64,000 nt of DNA from the NCBI RefSeq assembly GCF_040276065.1, contig NZ_JBELOI010000001.1, forward strand, positions 248,001 through 312,000. The letters are read 5' to 3'. A program made the translations under genes and the position numbers. Shown piece after piece: positions 1 through 7,541 of the stretch. Source of the DNA: Castellaniella sp040276065 (GTDB lineage: Bacteria > Pseudomonadota > Gammaproteobacteria > Burkholderiales > Burkholderiaceae_B). The stretch's first letter is position 1. Every line of letters begins with the position of its first letter. The notes below the pieces were generated by a model. It was not told the DNA's origin, searched no databases, and was given only the letters and a program-made list of their open reading frames with translations.

Positions 1-944
1 GGTGGCAGGATTGGCGTGTGCGGCGCAGCATGCAGGCGCGTTTTCCGGAGGGCGAGCGCGACCCCCTGATGCAGGATGCGCCCGCGCGGCGCGAGCCCGG
101 TATCTGGGCGGGCGAGCACCCGACGCCGGCCGGCGGCAGCGATGACGCGGCCGAGGCCGACGAGACCTGCGAGGCGGTGATCGACATCGCTTTCGGGCAT
201 CCGGTGCCGGGTGAGACCCTGGCAGGTGCGCTGCAATCGGTGGCCCGGGTGGGGCGCAAACCGGTGCGCATCTTTGCCGAGACCGACAGCGGCGGCCACC
301 GCGCCCGCCTGCGCGAGGGCGAAAGCTACGTCTCGATGCAGCTTGCCGTGGTGCTCGCCAATCGCAGCGGCCCGCTGACGGACATCGAGTGGTCGCACTT
401 GTGGACCCTGGCCCAGAACCTGGCCGAGCGCTTCGATGGCGTCATCGAGGCCCCCGAACAGGAGGCGGCCCTGGCCCGGGCGCAGGCGCTGGATGCGCGC
501 TGCGCCGAGATGGACGCCCAGGTCGGCCTCATCTTGCAGCTGTCGCAGGCCCGCAGTCGCCAGGCGATCGTCGAGATGGCGACCGGCGTCGGCTTCCTGC
601 CCCACGGCGAGCGCTGGGCCTGGATGGCCGAGAATGGCCTGCCACGCTTCGTCATGCAGTTCGAGGAGGGAGCGTCCGAGGCGGTCGAGCAGGCTCATCA
701 CCGTGTCGACCTAGTCCTGGACGTTCCCAACAGCGTGCCCGACGACGAGGCGTTCAGCCGCATGATGGCGGTGGGGCGCGACCTCGCGGCCCGGCTCGGG
801 GCCAGCCTGCTGGACGACCAGGGCCGCACGCTGTCCGATAGCGCCGCTCCGGCCATCGACCGCCAGATCAGCGGCTTGTACGATCAGCTCGACAAGGCGG
901 GTTTCCTCGCAGGGACGGAGCGGGCGGCGCGGGTGTTCTCGTGA
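1..944 (+). CDS. zipA: ZipA-type cell division protein, C-terminal part (5' end outside window)
   Basis: The frame is open from the window edge, so the gene is 5'-truncated and its N-terminal membrane anchor is not seen. In the family, ZipA tethers FtsZ to the inner membrane at the septum. The C-terminal half carries the FtsZ-binding fold: a strand ending LVLDVPNSVPDDEAF, then a helix, then GASLLDDQGRTLS, which lines up with the E. coli ZipA segment FMQVP...VVLDDQRRMMT. The middle is rich in Ala and Glu. The gene ends in a TGA that overlaps the GTG start of ligA by four bases, so the two are co-transcribed; zipA-ligA linkage is common in proteobacteria and supports the call. ZipA homologues are divergent, so identity rests on both fold pattern and context. 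Confidence 0.85.
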   Translation, partial: WQDWRVRRSMQARFPEGERDPLMQDAPARREPGIWAGEHPTPAGGSDDAAEADETCEAVIDIAFGHPVPGETLAGALQSVARVGRKPVRIFAETDSGGHRARLREGESYVSMQLAVVLANRSGPLTDIEWSHLWTLAQNLAERFDGVIEAPEQEAALARAQALDARCAEMDAQVGLILQLSQARSRQAIVEMATGVGFLPHGERWAWMAENGLPRFVMQFEEGASEAVEQAHHRVDLVLDVPNSVPDDEAFSRMMAVGRDLAARLGASLLDDQGRTLSDSAAPAIDRQISGLYDQLDKAGFLAGTERAARVFS

Positions 945-3022
945 GCCCGGCCGCCGGCGACGCCCGGCAGAGGCTGTCGGCGCTGCGTGAACAGATCGCC
1001 GAACATAACCGGCGCTATTACGTCGAGGACGCGCCGACGGTGTCGGATGCGGAATACGATCGGCTGATGGCCGATCTCCTCGAGCTCGAGGCTGCACATC
1101 CCGAGTGGGTGACCGCTGATTCGCCCAGCCAGCGCGTCGGCGCCGCGCCGCTGGACGCCTTTGGCACCGTGCGCCACGCGGTGCGGATGCTGTCGCTGGG
1201 CAACGCATTCGAGCCCCAGGACATCGAGGCCTTCGACGAGCGCGTGGCCGGCACCCTGCGCGAAGCGGGTCTGCTGCCGCAGGGTGTGGTGGAGTATGTC
1301 GCGGAATACAAGTTCGATGGCGTGGCGGTGAGCCTGCGCTACGAGGACGGGCGGCTCGTCCTGGCTGCGACGCGCGGCGATGGCCAGGTGGGTGAGGACA
1401 TCACCGCCAATGCCCGCACGCTGCGTTCGGTGCCGCTGCGCCTGCGCGGGCCGGACGTGCCCGCCGTACTCGAGGTGCGCGGCGAGGTGCTGATGACGCG
1501 CGCCGATTTCGATCGCATGAACCAGGCGCAGGCCGCGCACGGGGACAAGACGTTCGTCAATCCCCGCAATGCCGCCGCGGGCAGCCTGCGCCAGCTCGAT
1601 CCCCGGATCACGGCGACCCGCCCCCTGCGGTTCTTTGCCTACGGCTGGGGACAGGTTCTGGACGAGGCGGGTCGCGAGGTTTTGCCGCATGGGCGCCATG
1701 GAGCGATGCTCGACTGGCTGGGTGCGCTGGGCCTTCCGGTCAGCCCGGGGCGCAGGCCGTGCCGCGGAGCGGCCGGCCTGCTGGCCTTTTATGCCGACAT
1801 CGGCGCGGCGCGCGCCACGCTGCCCTATGACATCGATGGGGTGGTGTACAAGGTCGATGATCTCAAGTCCCAGGAGGTCCTCGGTTTTGTCGCGCGGGCG
1901 CCGCGCTTTGCCATCGCCCACAAATTTCCGGCCCAAGAGGAAACCACTCGGCTCGAGGGCATCGACGTACAGGTGGGGCGCACCGGCGCCTTGACGCCGG
2001 TGGGCCGCTTGCGTCCGGTCTTCGTGGGCGGGGTGACCGTCACCAACGCCACGCTGCACAACGAGGACGAGATCCGGCGCAAGGACGTGCGCATTGGCGA
2101 TATGGTAGTGGTGCGGCGCGCGGGCGACGTGATCCCCGAAATCGTCGGCCCGGTAGAGGCCTTGCGCACCGGCGCCGAGGTGGTGTTCGACATGGGGACG
2201 ATGTACCCGGCCTGCCCGGTCTGCGGGTCGGCTGTCGAGCGTCCCGAAGGCGAGGCGATCACGCGCTGCACGGCCGGCCTGTTCTGTCCGGCGCAGCGCA
2301 AGCAGACCTTGTGGTACGCGGCCAGCCGCAAGGCGCTGGACATCGAAGGCCTGGGCGACAAGCTGATCGAACAGCTCGTCGACAGCGGCCGGGTACACAC
2401 TCTGGCCGACCTGTATTCCCTGGGCGAGCTGGAGCTCTCCACCTATCCCCGCATGGGGCTCAAATCGGCGGCGAACCTCGTCGAGGCGATTGGCCAGAGC
2501 CGTCGCCCGCCGCTTTCGCGGCTGCTCTACGCCCTGGGCATCCGCCATGTGGGCGAGACCACGGCGCGCGACCTCGCACGGCATTTCGGTTCAATCGACG
2601 CCATCGTGGCGGCCTCCGAGGACGAGCTGCTGGTGGTGCCTGAGGTCGGTCCCGTGGTTGCGGCCTCGATCCGGCGGTTCTTTTCCGAGGCGCATAACCG
2701 CGAGGTGATCGCCGATCTGCGGGCGGCGGGCGTGGAGCCTGTGGCCGAGGCCGTGCCGGTGGGCGAGAAGCCCCTGGCGGGCAAGACGGTGGTGTTGACG
2801 GGCACGCTGCCCAGCCTGTCGCGCGACGAGGCGACCCGCATGATTCTCGCGGCCGGGGGCAAAGTCAGCGGATCGGTGTCGCGCAAGACGGCCTGGGTGG
2901 TCGCCGGCGATGAGGCCGGCAGCAAGCTCGCCAAGGCGGCCGAACTGGGAGTGCCCATCCTCGACGAGGACGGGCTCAAGGCCCTGTTGTCGGCGCCGCG
3001 CGCCGGCGGTCCGCCGGCGTGA
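941..3022 (+). CDS. ligA: NAD+-dependent DNA ligase LigA
   Basis: Seals nicks in replicating and repaired DNA using NAD+. The 693-residue protein has full family length and order: the NAD-binding Ia region with HNRRYYVEDAP near residue 22, the adenylation domain with the KFDG active-site lysine at residue 124, an OB-fold, a four-cysteine zinc finger (C-x2-C near 424 and two further Cys by about 448), helix-hairpin-helix repeats and a C-terminal BRCT domain from about residue 610. The GTG start overlaps the zipA stop. The last codons (AGGPPA) lie in a perfect 9-bp palindrome with a single-base centre at 3001-3019. The next gene is convergent. Confidence 0.98.
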   Translation: MSPAAGDARQRLSALREQIAEHNRRYYVEDAPTVSDAEYDRLMADLLELEAAHPEWVTADSPSQRVGAAPLDAFGTVRHAVRMLSLGNAFEPQDIEAFDERVAGTLREAGLLPQGVVEYVAEYKFDGVAVSLRYEDGRLVLAATRGDGQVGEDITANARTLRSVPLRLRGPDVPAVLEVRGEVLMTRADFDRMNQAQAAHGDKTFVNPRNAAAGSLRQLDPRITATRPLRFFAYGWGQVLDEAGREVLPHGRHGAMLDWLGALGLPVSPGRRPCRGAAGLLAFYADIGAARATLPYDIDGVVYKVDDLKSQEVLGFVARAPRFAIAHKFPAQEETTRLEGIDVQVGRTGALTPVGRLRPVFVGGVTVTNATLHNEDEIRRKDVRIGDMVVVRRAGDVIPEIVGPVEALRTGAEVVFDMGTMYPACPVCGSAVERPEGEAITRCTAGLFCPAQRKQTLWYAASRKALDIEGLGDKLIEQLVDSGRVHTLADLYSLGELELSTYPRMGLKSAANLVEAIGQSRRPPLSRLLYALGIRHVGETTARDLARHFGSIDAIVAASEDELLVVPEVGPVVAASIRRFFSEAHNREVIADLRAAGVEPVAEAVPVGEKPLAGKTVVLTGTLPSLSRDEATRMILAAGGKVSGSVSRKTAWVVAGDEAGSKLAKAAELGVPILDEDGLKALLSAPRAGGPPA

Positions 3023-3052
3023 CGGCAATCCCGGCCTCCGGGAGGAGGCCGG
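3001..3052. terminator. GC palindrome plus hairpin between convergent ligA and ppiC
   Basis: CGCCGGCGG-T-CCGCCGGCG occupies 3001-3019 at the end of ligA. CCGGCCTCC-GGGA-GGAGGCCGG at 3031-3052 is a perfect 9-bp stem with a GNRA-class tetraloop. No T-run follows on either strand, so this is a stable transcript-end structure rather than a canonical intrinsic terminator. Confidence 0.5.
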
Positions 3053-3065
3053 ATCGCGGGGGGCC

Positions 3066-3854
3066 TCAGTCGGCCGATTCCTCGATCTTGGCGTTCTTGA
3101 TCAGGTCGGCCTGGTACGCGGCCAGGGCCTGCTGACGCTGCATTTCCTCGAGCTGGGGTTTGACCTCGTCAAAGGGCGGGAAGGTGATCGGACGGACGTC
3201 CTCGACCTGGATGACATGCCAGCCGAACTGCGTCTGCACGGGCTTTTCGCTGAGCTGGCCTTTTTTCATGGACTCGACCGCCTGGGCGAATTCAGGCACG
3301 TAGTTGCTGGAGGGGCCCCAGCCGAGCTCGCCGCCGTTCTTGCCGCTGCCGGTGTCGATGGAGTCCTTTTTCGCGGCCGCCTCGAAGGTGGTCTTGCCGG
3401 ACTTGATCGCCTTGGTCAGCGCCACGGCCTGTTGCTCGTCCTTGACCAGGATGTGCCGCAGCTTGTATTCCTGGCGCTGGCCCTGCTCGGCCTTGATCGC
3501 GTCGTAGTCCTTGCGCAGCGTCTCTTCGGTGATGGGGTTGTCGTTCAGGTACTTGGTCATCAGGGCGCGCACCAGGATGCCCTGGGTGGCGAGCTCGGTT
3601 TCCTGGCGCACCGTCGGATCCTTTTCGAGGCCGGCCTTCTTGGCGGCCTGGACGGCCACCAGGCGGTTGATCATCTCCTTTTTCACCTGGGCGCGCAATT
3701 GCGGGGTGTCCTGTGCGCCTTGGGCGATCAGCAGGCTGACGAACTGGTCATAGTGTTCCTGCGTGATGGCCTGGCCGTTGACCTTGGCGATGTCCTTGGC
3801 GTGGACCGGCAGGGTCAGGGTGCAGGCGATGGCCAGAGCGGCGAGTCGTTTCAT
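3066..3854 (-). CDS. Periplasmic peptidyl-prolyl cis-trans isomerase, parvulin type
   Basis: Predicted secreted foldase of 262 residues. It begins MKRLAALAIACTLTLPVHA, a Sec signal peptide cleaved near VHA-KD. An N-terminal chaperone-like helical part (residues 20-125) is followed by a parvulin/rotamase domain with KLRHILVKDE, GGELGWGPSSNYVPEFAQAV and TQFGWHVIQVED, the hallmarks of the SurA/PpiC/PrsA family. The ATG overlaps the bolA stop (ATGA), so it is the last gene of msrB-yciB-bolA-ppiC. An upstream in-frame extension would bury the signal peptide, so the start at 3854 is preferred. Likely role: folding of outer-membrane or periplasmic proteins. Confidence 0.93.
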   Translation of the reverse strand: MKRLAALAIACTLTLPVHAKDIAKVNGQAITQEHYDQFVSLLIAQGAQDTPQLRAQVKKEMINRLVAVQAAKKAGLEKDPTVRQETELATQGILVRALMTKYLNDNPITEETLRKDYDAIKAEQGQRQEYKLRHILVKDEQQAVALTKAIKSGKTTFEAAAKKDSIDTGSGKNGGELGWGPSSNYVPEFAQAVESMKKGQLSEKPVQTQFGWHVIQVEDVRPITFPPFDEVKPQLEEMQRQQALAAYQADLIKNAKIEESAD

Positions 3855-4132
3855 GGGTGTCCTTCGGTTTGAGTGGTGCCGGCCGTGATGGCCAGCGCGT
3901 GGATGGGGTGGGGCATCAGGTCGCGCACGCAATCATACACAAGGCGGTGACAGGCCAGCGTGCCGATGCCCTCGAAGCGTTTGGACACGATCCGCACGCG
4001 AAAGTGCCGTGCCCCGCCCTGGGCGCCGGCGTGGCCCACGTGCAGGTGGGATTCGTCGTGGATTTCGAGCACGACCGGGTCGAGCGTGGCGAGGCGCTCG
4101 GTGATGAGGGCCTGGAGCGGATCGTGGCTCAT
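3851..4132 (-). CDS. bolA: BolA/IbaG family protein
   Basis: A 93-residue BolA-like protein; the family pairs with monothiol glutaredoxins in iron-sulfur cluster handling and affects cell shape under stress. Visible signatures are DESHLHVGHAG, HFRVRIVSKRFEG and CHRLVYDCV, with the conserved His near the C-terminal helix. The start overlaps the yciB stop and the stop overlaps the ppiC start, giving tight translational coupling. The division-linked YciB and the foldase neighbour fit an envelope/stress operon. Confidence 0.93.
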   Translation of the reverse strand: MSHDPLQALITERLATLDPVVLEIHDESHLHVGHAGAQGGARHFRVRIVSKRFEGIGTLACHRLVYDCVRDLMPHPIHALAITAGTTQTEGHP

Positions 4133-4689
4133 GCGTCGTCGCGCCCGGGGGCCTCGGACTGGATGTGGCGTCCAAGCCAGATAGATTGGCCCACGGCGAA
4201 GACCAGCAGCAGGGCCATGAGGCCGAAGACCTTGAAATTGACCCATTGCGCCTCGGTGAAACGGCCCGAGAAGGCCACGTACAGGTTGAGCGCGCCCGAG
4301 GCGATGAAGAACAGCGCCCAGCTGTCGTTGAGGCGGCTCCAGGCGCCGTCGGGCAGGGCGATTTTTTCGCCCATGAGCTTGCGCATCAGGTTGCGCCCGA
4401 AGACCAGGCGCGCACCCAGCAGGATCGCGCCGAACAGCCAGTACAGCACCGTGGGCTTCCATTTGATGAAGGTATCGTCGTGCAGCAGCAGGGTTGCGCC
4501 GCCGAATACGATGATGACGGTGAGGTTGATCCAGTGGGTGGCCTCGATGGCCCGCCCGGTCGCCTTCAGCCACGCGATCTGTGCGACTGCGGCGATCATG
4601 GCCACCGCCGTGGCCGTGAAGATATCCGCGAACTTGAACGCCAGGAAGAACAGGATCAGCGGGAACAGGTCGAACAGGAACTTTTTCAT
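4129..4689 (-). CDS. yciB: Inner-membrane spanning protein YciB (septation protein A)
   Basis: A 186-residue polytopic membrane protein of the YciB/IspZ family, implicated in cell-envelope synthesis and septation. The sequence shows about five hydrophobic segments: residues 1-20 (FLFDLFPLILFFLAF), then around AVAMIAAVAQIAW, LTVIIVFGGATLLL, VLYWLFGAILLGARLVFG and FGLMALLLVFAVGQSI. The conserved FKFADIFTATAV and RLNDSWALFF motifs are present. The ATG at 4689 overlaps the end of msrB, and the stop overlaps bolA. An upstream in-frame extension has no membrane-protein character and is rejected. Confidence 0.95.
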   Translation of the reverse strand: MKKFLFDLFPLILFFLAFKFADIFTATAVAMIAAVAQIAWLKATGRAIEATHWINLTVIIVFGGATLLLHDDTFIKWKPTVLYWLFGAILLGARLVFGRNLMRKLMGEKIALPDGAWSRLNDSWALFFIASGALNLYVAFSGRFTEAQWVNFKVFGLMALLLVFAVGQSIWLGRHIQSEAPGRDDA

Positions 4690-5087
4690 TCGGTCGGTGC
4701 GAAGCGCAGGGACAGGGAGTTGATGCAGTAGCGCAGGCCCGTGGGAGGCGGGCCGTCGGGAAAGACGTGGCCGAGGTGGGCGTCGCAGACGTTGCAGAGA
4801 ATTTCGGTGCGCGCCATGCCGTGGCTGGTGTCGTGTTCCTCGCGCACATGGGCCGGATCGATGGGCTGGAAATAGCTGGGCCAGCCGCAGCCCGCATCGA
4901 ACTTGGTGTCGGAGGCAAACAGCGGCGTGCCGCAGCACACGCAATAATAGGTGCCGGCCTGGCGGGTGTCCCAATAGCGTCCGGTGAAGGGCCGTTCAGT
5001 GTGCTTGAGCCGGGTGACCGCGAATTCCTCAGGGCTGAGCCGGGTGCGCCACTGCGCCTCGGTGCGGGAGACCTTGTCCACGTCCAT
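4686..5087 (-). CDS. msrB: Peptide-methionine (R)-S-oxide reductase MsrB
   Basis: Cytoplasmic enzyme that reduces methionine-R-sulfoxide in proteins. The 133-residue product has WRTRLSPEEFAVTR at the start, two zinc-binding CxxC pairs (CVCC and CNVC), GCGWPSYFQP, LGHVFPDGP and the catalytic-cysteine block RYCINSLSL. I chose the ATG at 5087, giving MDVDKVSRTEAQWR as in homologues; an ATG three codons upstream (5096) is possible. First gene of a four-gene minus-strand operon. It complements the periplasmic MsrPQ repair system encoded about 26 kb away. Confidence 0.96.
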   Translation of the reverse strand: MDVDKVSRTEAQWRTRLSPEEFAVTRLKHTERPFTGRYWDTRQAGTYYCVCCGTPLFASDTKFDAGCGWPSYFQPIDPAHVREEHDTSHGMARTEILCNVCDAHLGHVFPDGPPPTGLRYCINSLSLRFAPTE

Positions 5088-5240
5088 ACTCCACATCCAT
5101 ACCCGCGATCTTGCGGTAAACAATCTATCTTAATCGACTTTGAGAGCGGCCGCAGTCCTGCGCGGGCCATGCAATAAGGGCATATATAGCAACGAATTGC
5201 GTCTACCTGAGTTATTATGGCGCCCGGCTGCATCTTTATT

Positions 5241-5254
5241 GCCGCGGCCGCGGC
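5241..5254. repeat. 14-bp perfect GC palindrome upstream of livJ-like gene
   Basis: GCCGCGGCCGCGGC reads identically on both strands. It lies about 50 bp before the ATG at 5305, inside the 217-bp divergent region between msrB and the substrate-binding gene. I found no convincing -35/-10 pair in this region. It could be an operator or a 5'-UTR hairpin. Confidence 0.4.
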
Positions 5255-5304
5255 GATTGCCCGGCCTGGATTGCTCAACCCATGCCAATCGGACGGAGAC
5301 ATTC

Positions 5305-6474
5305 ATGAAATTCACCAAAACGATCGGGCTCACCCTGTGCGCCGGCGCCCTGCTGGCCACGCTGCCCCTGGCCTCGTCGGCGCAGATCAAGGTCGGCGTC
5401 ACGGTGTCGGCGACTGGCCCCGCCGCCTCGCTGGGCATTCCCGAGCGCGATACCGTGGCCCTGCTTCCCACAGAGATCGGCGGGCAGGCGGTGCAGTACA
5501 TTGTGCTGGACGATGCAACCGACACCACCCAGGCGGTCAAGAACATCCGCAAGTTCACTGCCGACGACGGCGTGGACGTGGTGCTCGGCACCTCGGTGAC
5601 ACCCGCCTCGCTGGCTATGTCCGACGTCGCCGCCGAGACTGGCACGCCCATGATCAGCGTGGCCGCCAGCGCCAAGCTGGTCGAGCCGGTCGATGGCCCC
5701 CGCAAGTGGGTCTTCAAGACCCCGCAGAACGATGCGCTGATGGCGCGCGCCCTGGCCGACGCCATGGTCAAGCAGGGCGTCAAGACCCTGGGTTTCATCG
5801 GCTTTAGCGACGCCTACGGCGACGGCTGGTTCCAGGAAATGTCAGCCGCGGCCAAGGCCAAGGGGATCCAGGTCCTCGGCGACGAGCGCTTCGCGCGCGC
5901 CGACACGAGCGTCACCGGCCAGATCCTCAAGCTGCTCTCGGCCAGTCCCGACGGTATCCTGATCGCCGCCTCGGGCACGCCCGTGGCGCTGCCGCAGCGC
6001 GAGTTGGTCAACCGGGGCTACAAGGGCACCATCTACCAAACCCATGGCGCGGCCAATAATGATGTGCTGCGCGTCTGCGGCAAGGACTGCGAGGGCATGA
6101 TCCTACCGGCCGGGCCGCTGCTGGTGGCCGACCAGTTGCCCGACAGCCATCCGGTCAAGCAAAGCGCGCTGGTCTACAAGAAGGCCTACGAGGACAAGTA
6201 CGGCGCGGGGACCATCAATACCTTTGGCGGCCATATGTGGGATGCCGGCAAATTGATCGAGCGGGCGATTCCCGAGGCGCTGAAATCCGGTGCCAAGCCC
6301 GGCACGCCCGAGTTTCGCGCGGCGCTGCGCGGCGCGCTTGAGCAGGTCCACGAGCTGCCCGCCTCGCAGGGGGTGTTCAATATGAGCCCCACCGAGCACG
6401 CGGGCCTGGACGAACGCGGCCGGGTGATGGTCAAGGTCGTCGGCGGCAAATGGACTTATCAGCCCGATCTGTAG
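5305..6474 (+). CDS. Liv-type ABC transporter substrate-binding protein (cluster 1)
   Basis: Periplasmic binding protein of 389 residues (Peripla_BP_6 / LivJ-type fold). The N-terminus MKFTKTIGLTLCAGALLATLPLASSA is a Sec signal peptide, cleaved before QIKVGVTVS. The mature part has the type I binding-protein pattern (KVGVTVSATGPAASLGIPERD, DDATDTTQAVKNIRKF, PMISVAASA, GFIGFSDAYGDGW). First gene of a plus-strand operon with a LivH-like permease, a LivM-LivG fusion and a LivF-like ATPase. The substrate is not readable from sequence: branched-chain amino acids are the default, but related clusters in Burkholderiales also import aromatic acids or amides. In-frame sequence upstream of 5305 lacks a signal peptide. 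Confidence 0.93.
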   Translation: MKFTKTIGLTLCAGALLATLPLASSAQIKVGVTVSATGPAASLGIPERDTVALLPTEIGGQAVQYIVLDDATDTTQAVKNIRKFTADDGVDVVLGTSVTPASLAMSDVAAETGTPMISVAASAKLVEPVDGPRKWVFKTPQNDALMARALADAMVKQGVKTLGFIGFSDAYGDGWFQEMSAAAKAKGIQVLGDERFARADTSVTGQILKLLSASPDGILIAASGTPVALPQRELVNRGYKGTIYQTHGAANNDVLRVCGKDCEGMILPAGPLLVADQLPDSHPVKQSALVYKKAYEDKYGAGTINTFGGHMWDAGKLIERAIPEALKSGAKPGTPEFRAALRGALEQVHELPASQGVFNMSPTEHAGLDERGRVMVKVVGGKWTYQPDL

Positions 6475-6503
6475 GCCCCGGCTTCCGGCGTCACGAGTTG
6501 TAG

Positions 6504-7541
6504 ATGGACCTCACCATTGCCTTGATCCTGCTGCAGGATGGCGTCATGAATGGCGCCATCTATGCCTTGTTGGGTCTGGCCCTGGTGCTGGTGTTCGTGG
6601 TGACCCGGGTGATCTTCATCCCGCAGGGCGAGTTCGTCACCTTCGGCGCGCTCACCCTGGCCTTCTTGTCCAACGGCAGGATCCCGGGCACGGTCTACCT
6701 GCTGATGCTGCTGGGCGCGCTGGTCTTCGTCGTCGAACTGGCGGCGGCCTGGCGCGGCCGGGACTGGAGCGGCCTCGTGCGCTCCGCCGTCTGGTCCCTG
6801 GCGCTGCCGGGCGCACTCTACGGCCTGGCGCCCGTGGCCGCCGCCGAAGGCACGCCCCTGTGGCTGCGGGTGCTGTTCTCGCTGGCGTTGGTCATCCCCC
6901 TGGGGCCGATGATCTACCGTCTGGTGTACCAGCCCGTCGAGCAGGCCAGCGTGCTGGTGCTGCTCATCGTTTCGATCGCCGTGCATTTCGCCTTCACCGG
7001 CCTGGGCCTGGTGTTCTTTGGAGCCGAGGGCTGGCGCACGCCGCCTCTGGTCGAGGGCAGCGTGCAGATGGGGCCGGTCGCCTGGACGGCGCAGACTTTC
7101 GCGGTGCTGGCCACCTGCGCGATCCTCATCGTCGGCCTGTGGTTGTTCTTTGGTCGCACCCTCTATGGCCGTGCCTTGCGCGCAACCGCGGTGAACCGCC
7201 GCGGGGCGCGCCTGGTGGGCATCCGCACCAGCGTCGCCGGCAAGCTGACCTTCACGCTGGCGGCGGCGATCGGCGCGCTCTCGGGCATGCTGATCGCGGC
7301 CATCACGACCATCTATTACGACACGGGCTTCCTGATCGGCCTCAAGGGTTTCGTGGCCGCGATCTTCGGCGGCCTGATCAGCTATCCGGTCGCCGCATTC
7401 GGTGCCCTGTTCGTCGGCGTTCTCGAGGCGTTCTCGTCGTTCTGGGCCAGCCCCTTCAAGGAGGCCATCGTCTTCACCTTGATCATCCCCGTGCTGCTGT
7501 GGCGCTCGCTGGGCGCCGCGCACGTGGATGAGGAGGAATGA
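6504..7541 (+). CDS. LivH-type ABC transporter permease (cluster 1)
   Basis: Inner-membrane permease of 345 residues. It opens with DGVMNGAIYALLGLALVLVFVVTRVIFIPQGE, matching the LivH pattern in which a helix is followed by the F-x-x-G-E/H segment, and continues with about eight hydrophobic helices. The EAA-like cytoplasmic loop includes RALRATAVNRRGARLVGIRTS. It is longer than typical LivH (about 290-310) because of an extra stretch around residues 80-120 with AAWRGRDWSGLVRSAV. It follows the binding-protein gene after 29 bp, and its stop overlaps the next start (ATGA). Confidence 0.92.
   Translation: MDLTIALILLQDGVMNGAIYALLGLALVLVFVVTRVIFIPQGEFVTFGALTLAFLSNGRIPGTVYLLMLLGALVFVVELAAAWRGRDWSGLVRSAVWSLALPGALYGLAPVAAAEGTPLWLRVLFSLALVIPLGPMIYRLVYQPVEQASVLVLLIVSIAVHFAFTGLGLVFFGAEGWRTPPLVEGSVQMGPVAWTAQTFAVLATCAILIVGLWLFFGRTLYGRALRATAVNRRGARLVGIRTSVAGKLTFTLAAAIGALSGMLIAAITTIYYDTGFLIGLKGFVAAIFGGLISYPVAAFGALFVGVLEAFSSFWASPFKEAIVFTLIIPVLLWRSLGAAHVDEEE

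Noticed and set aside
884..2584. Very long open frame antisense to ligA (566 codons)
   Set aside because: Third-position GC bias creates antisense frames; the plus frame encodes all ligA motifs and the antisense protein is Arg/His/Gln-rich with no domain.
5241..5254. GCGGCCGC-type sequence as vector contamination
   Set aside because: The surrounding sequence is normal intergenic DNA joined to real genes on both sides; GC-rich genomes contain such sites by chance.
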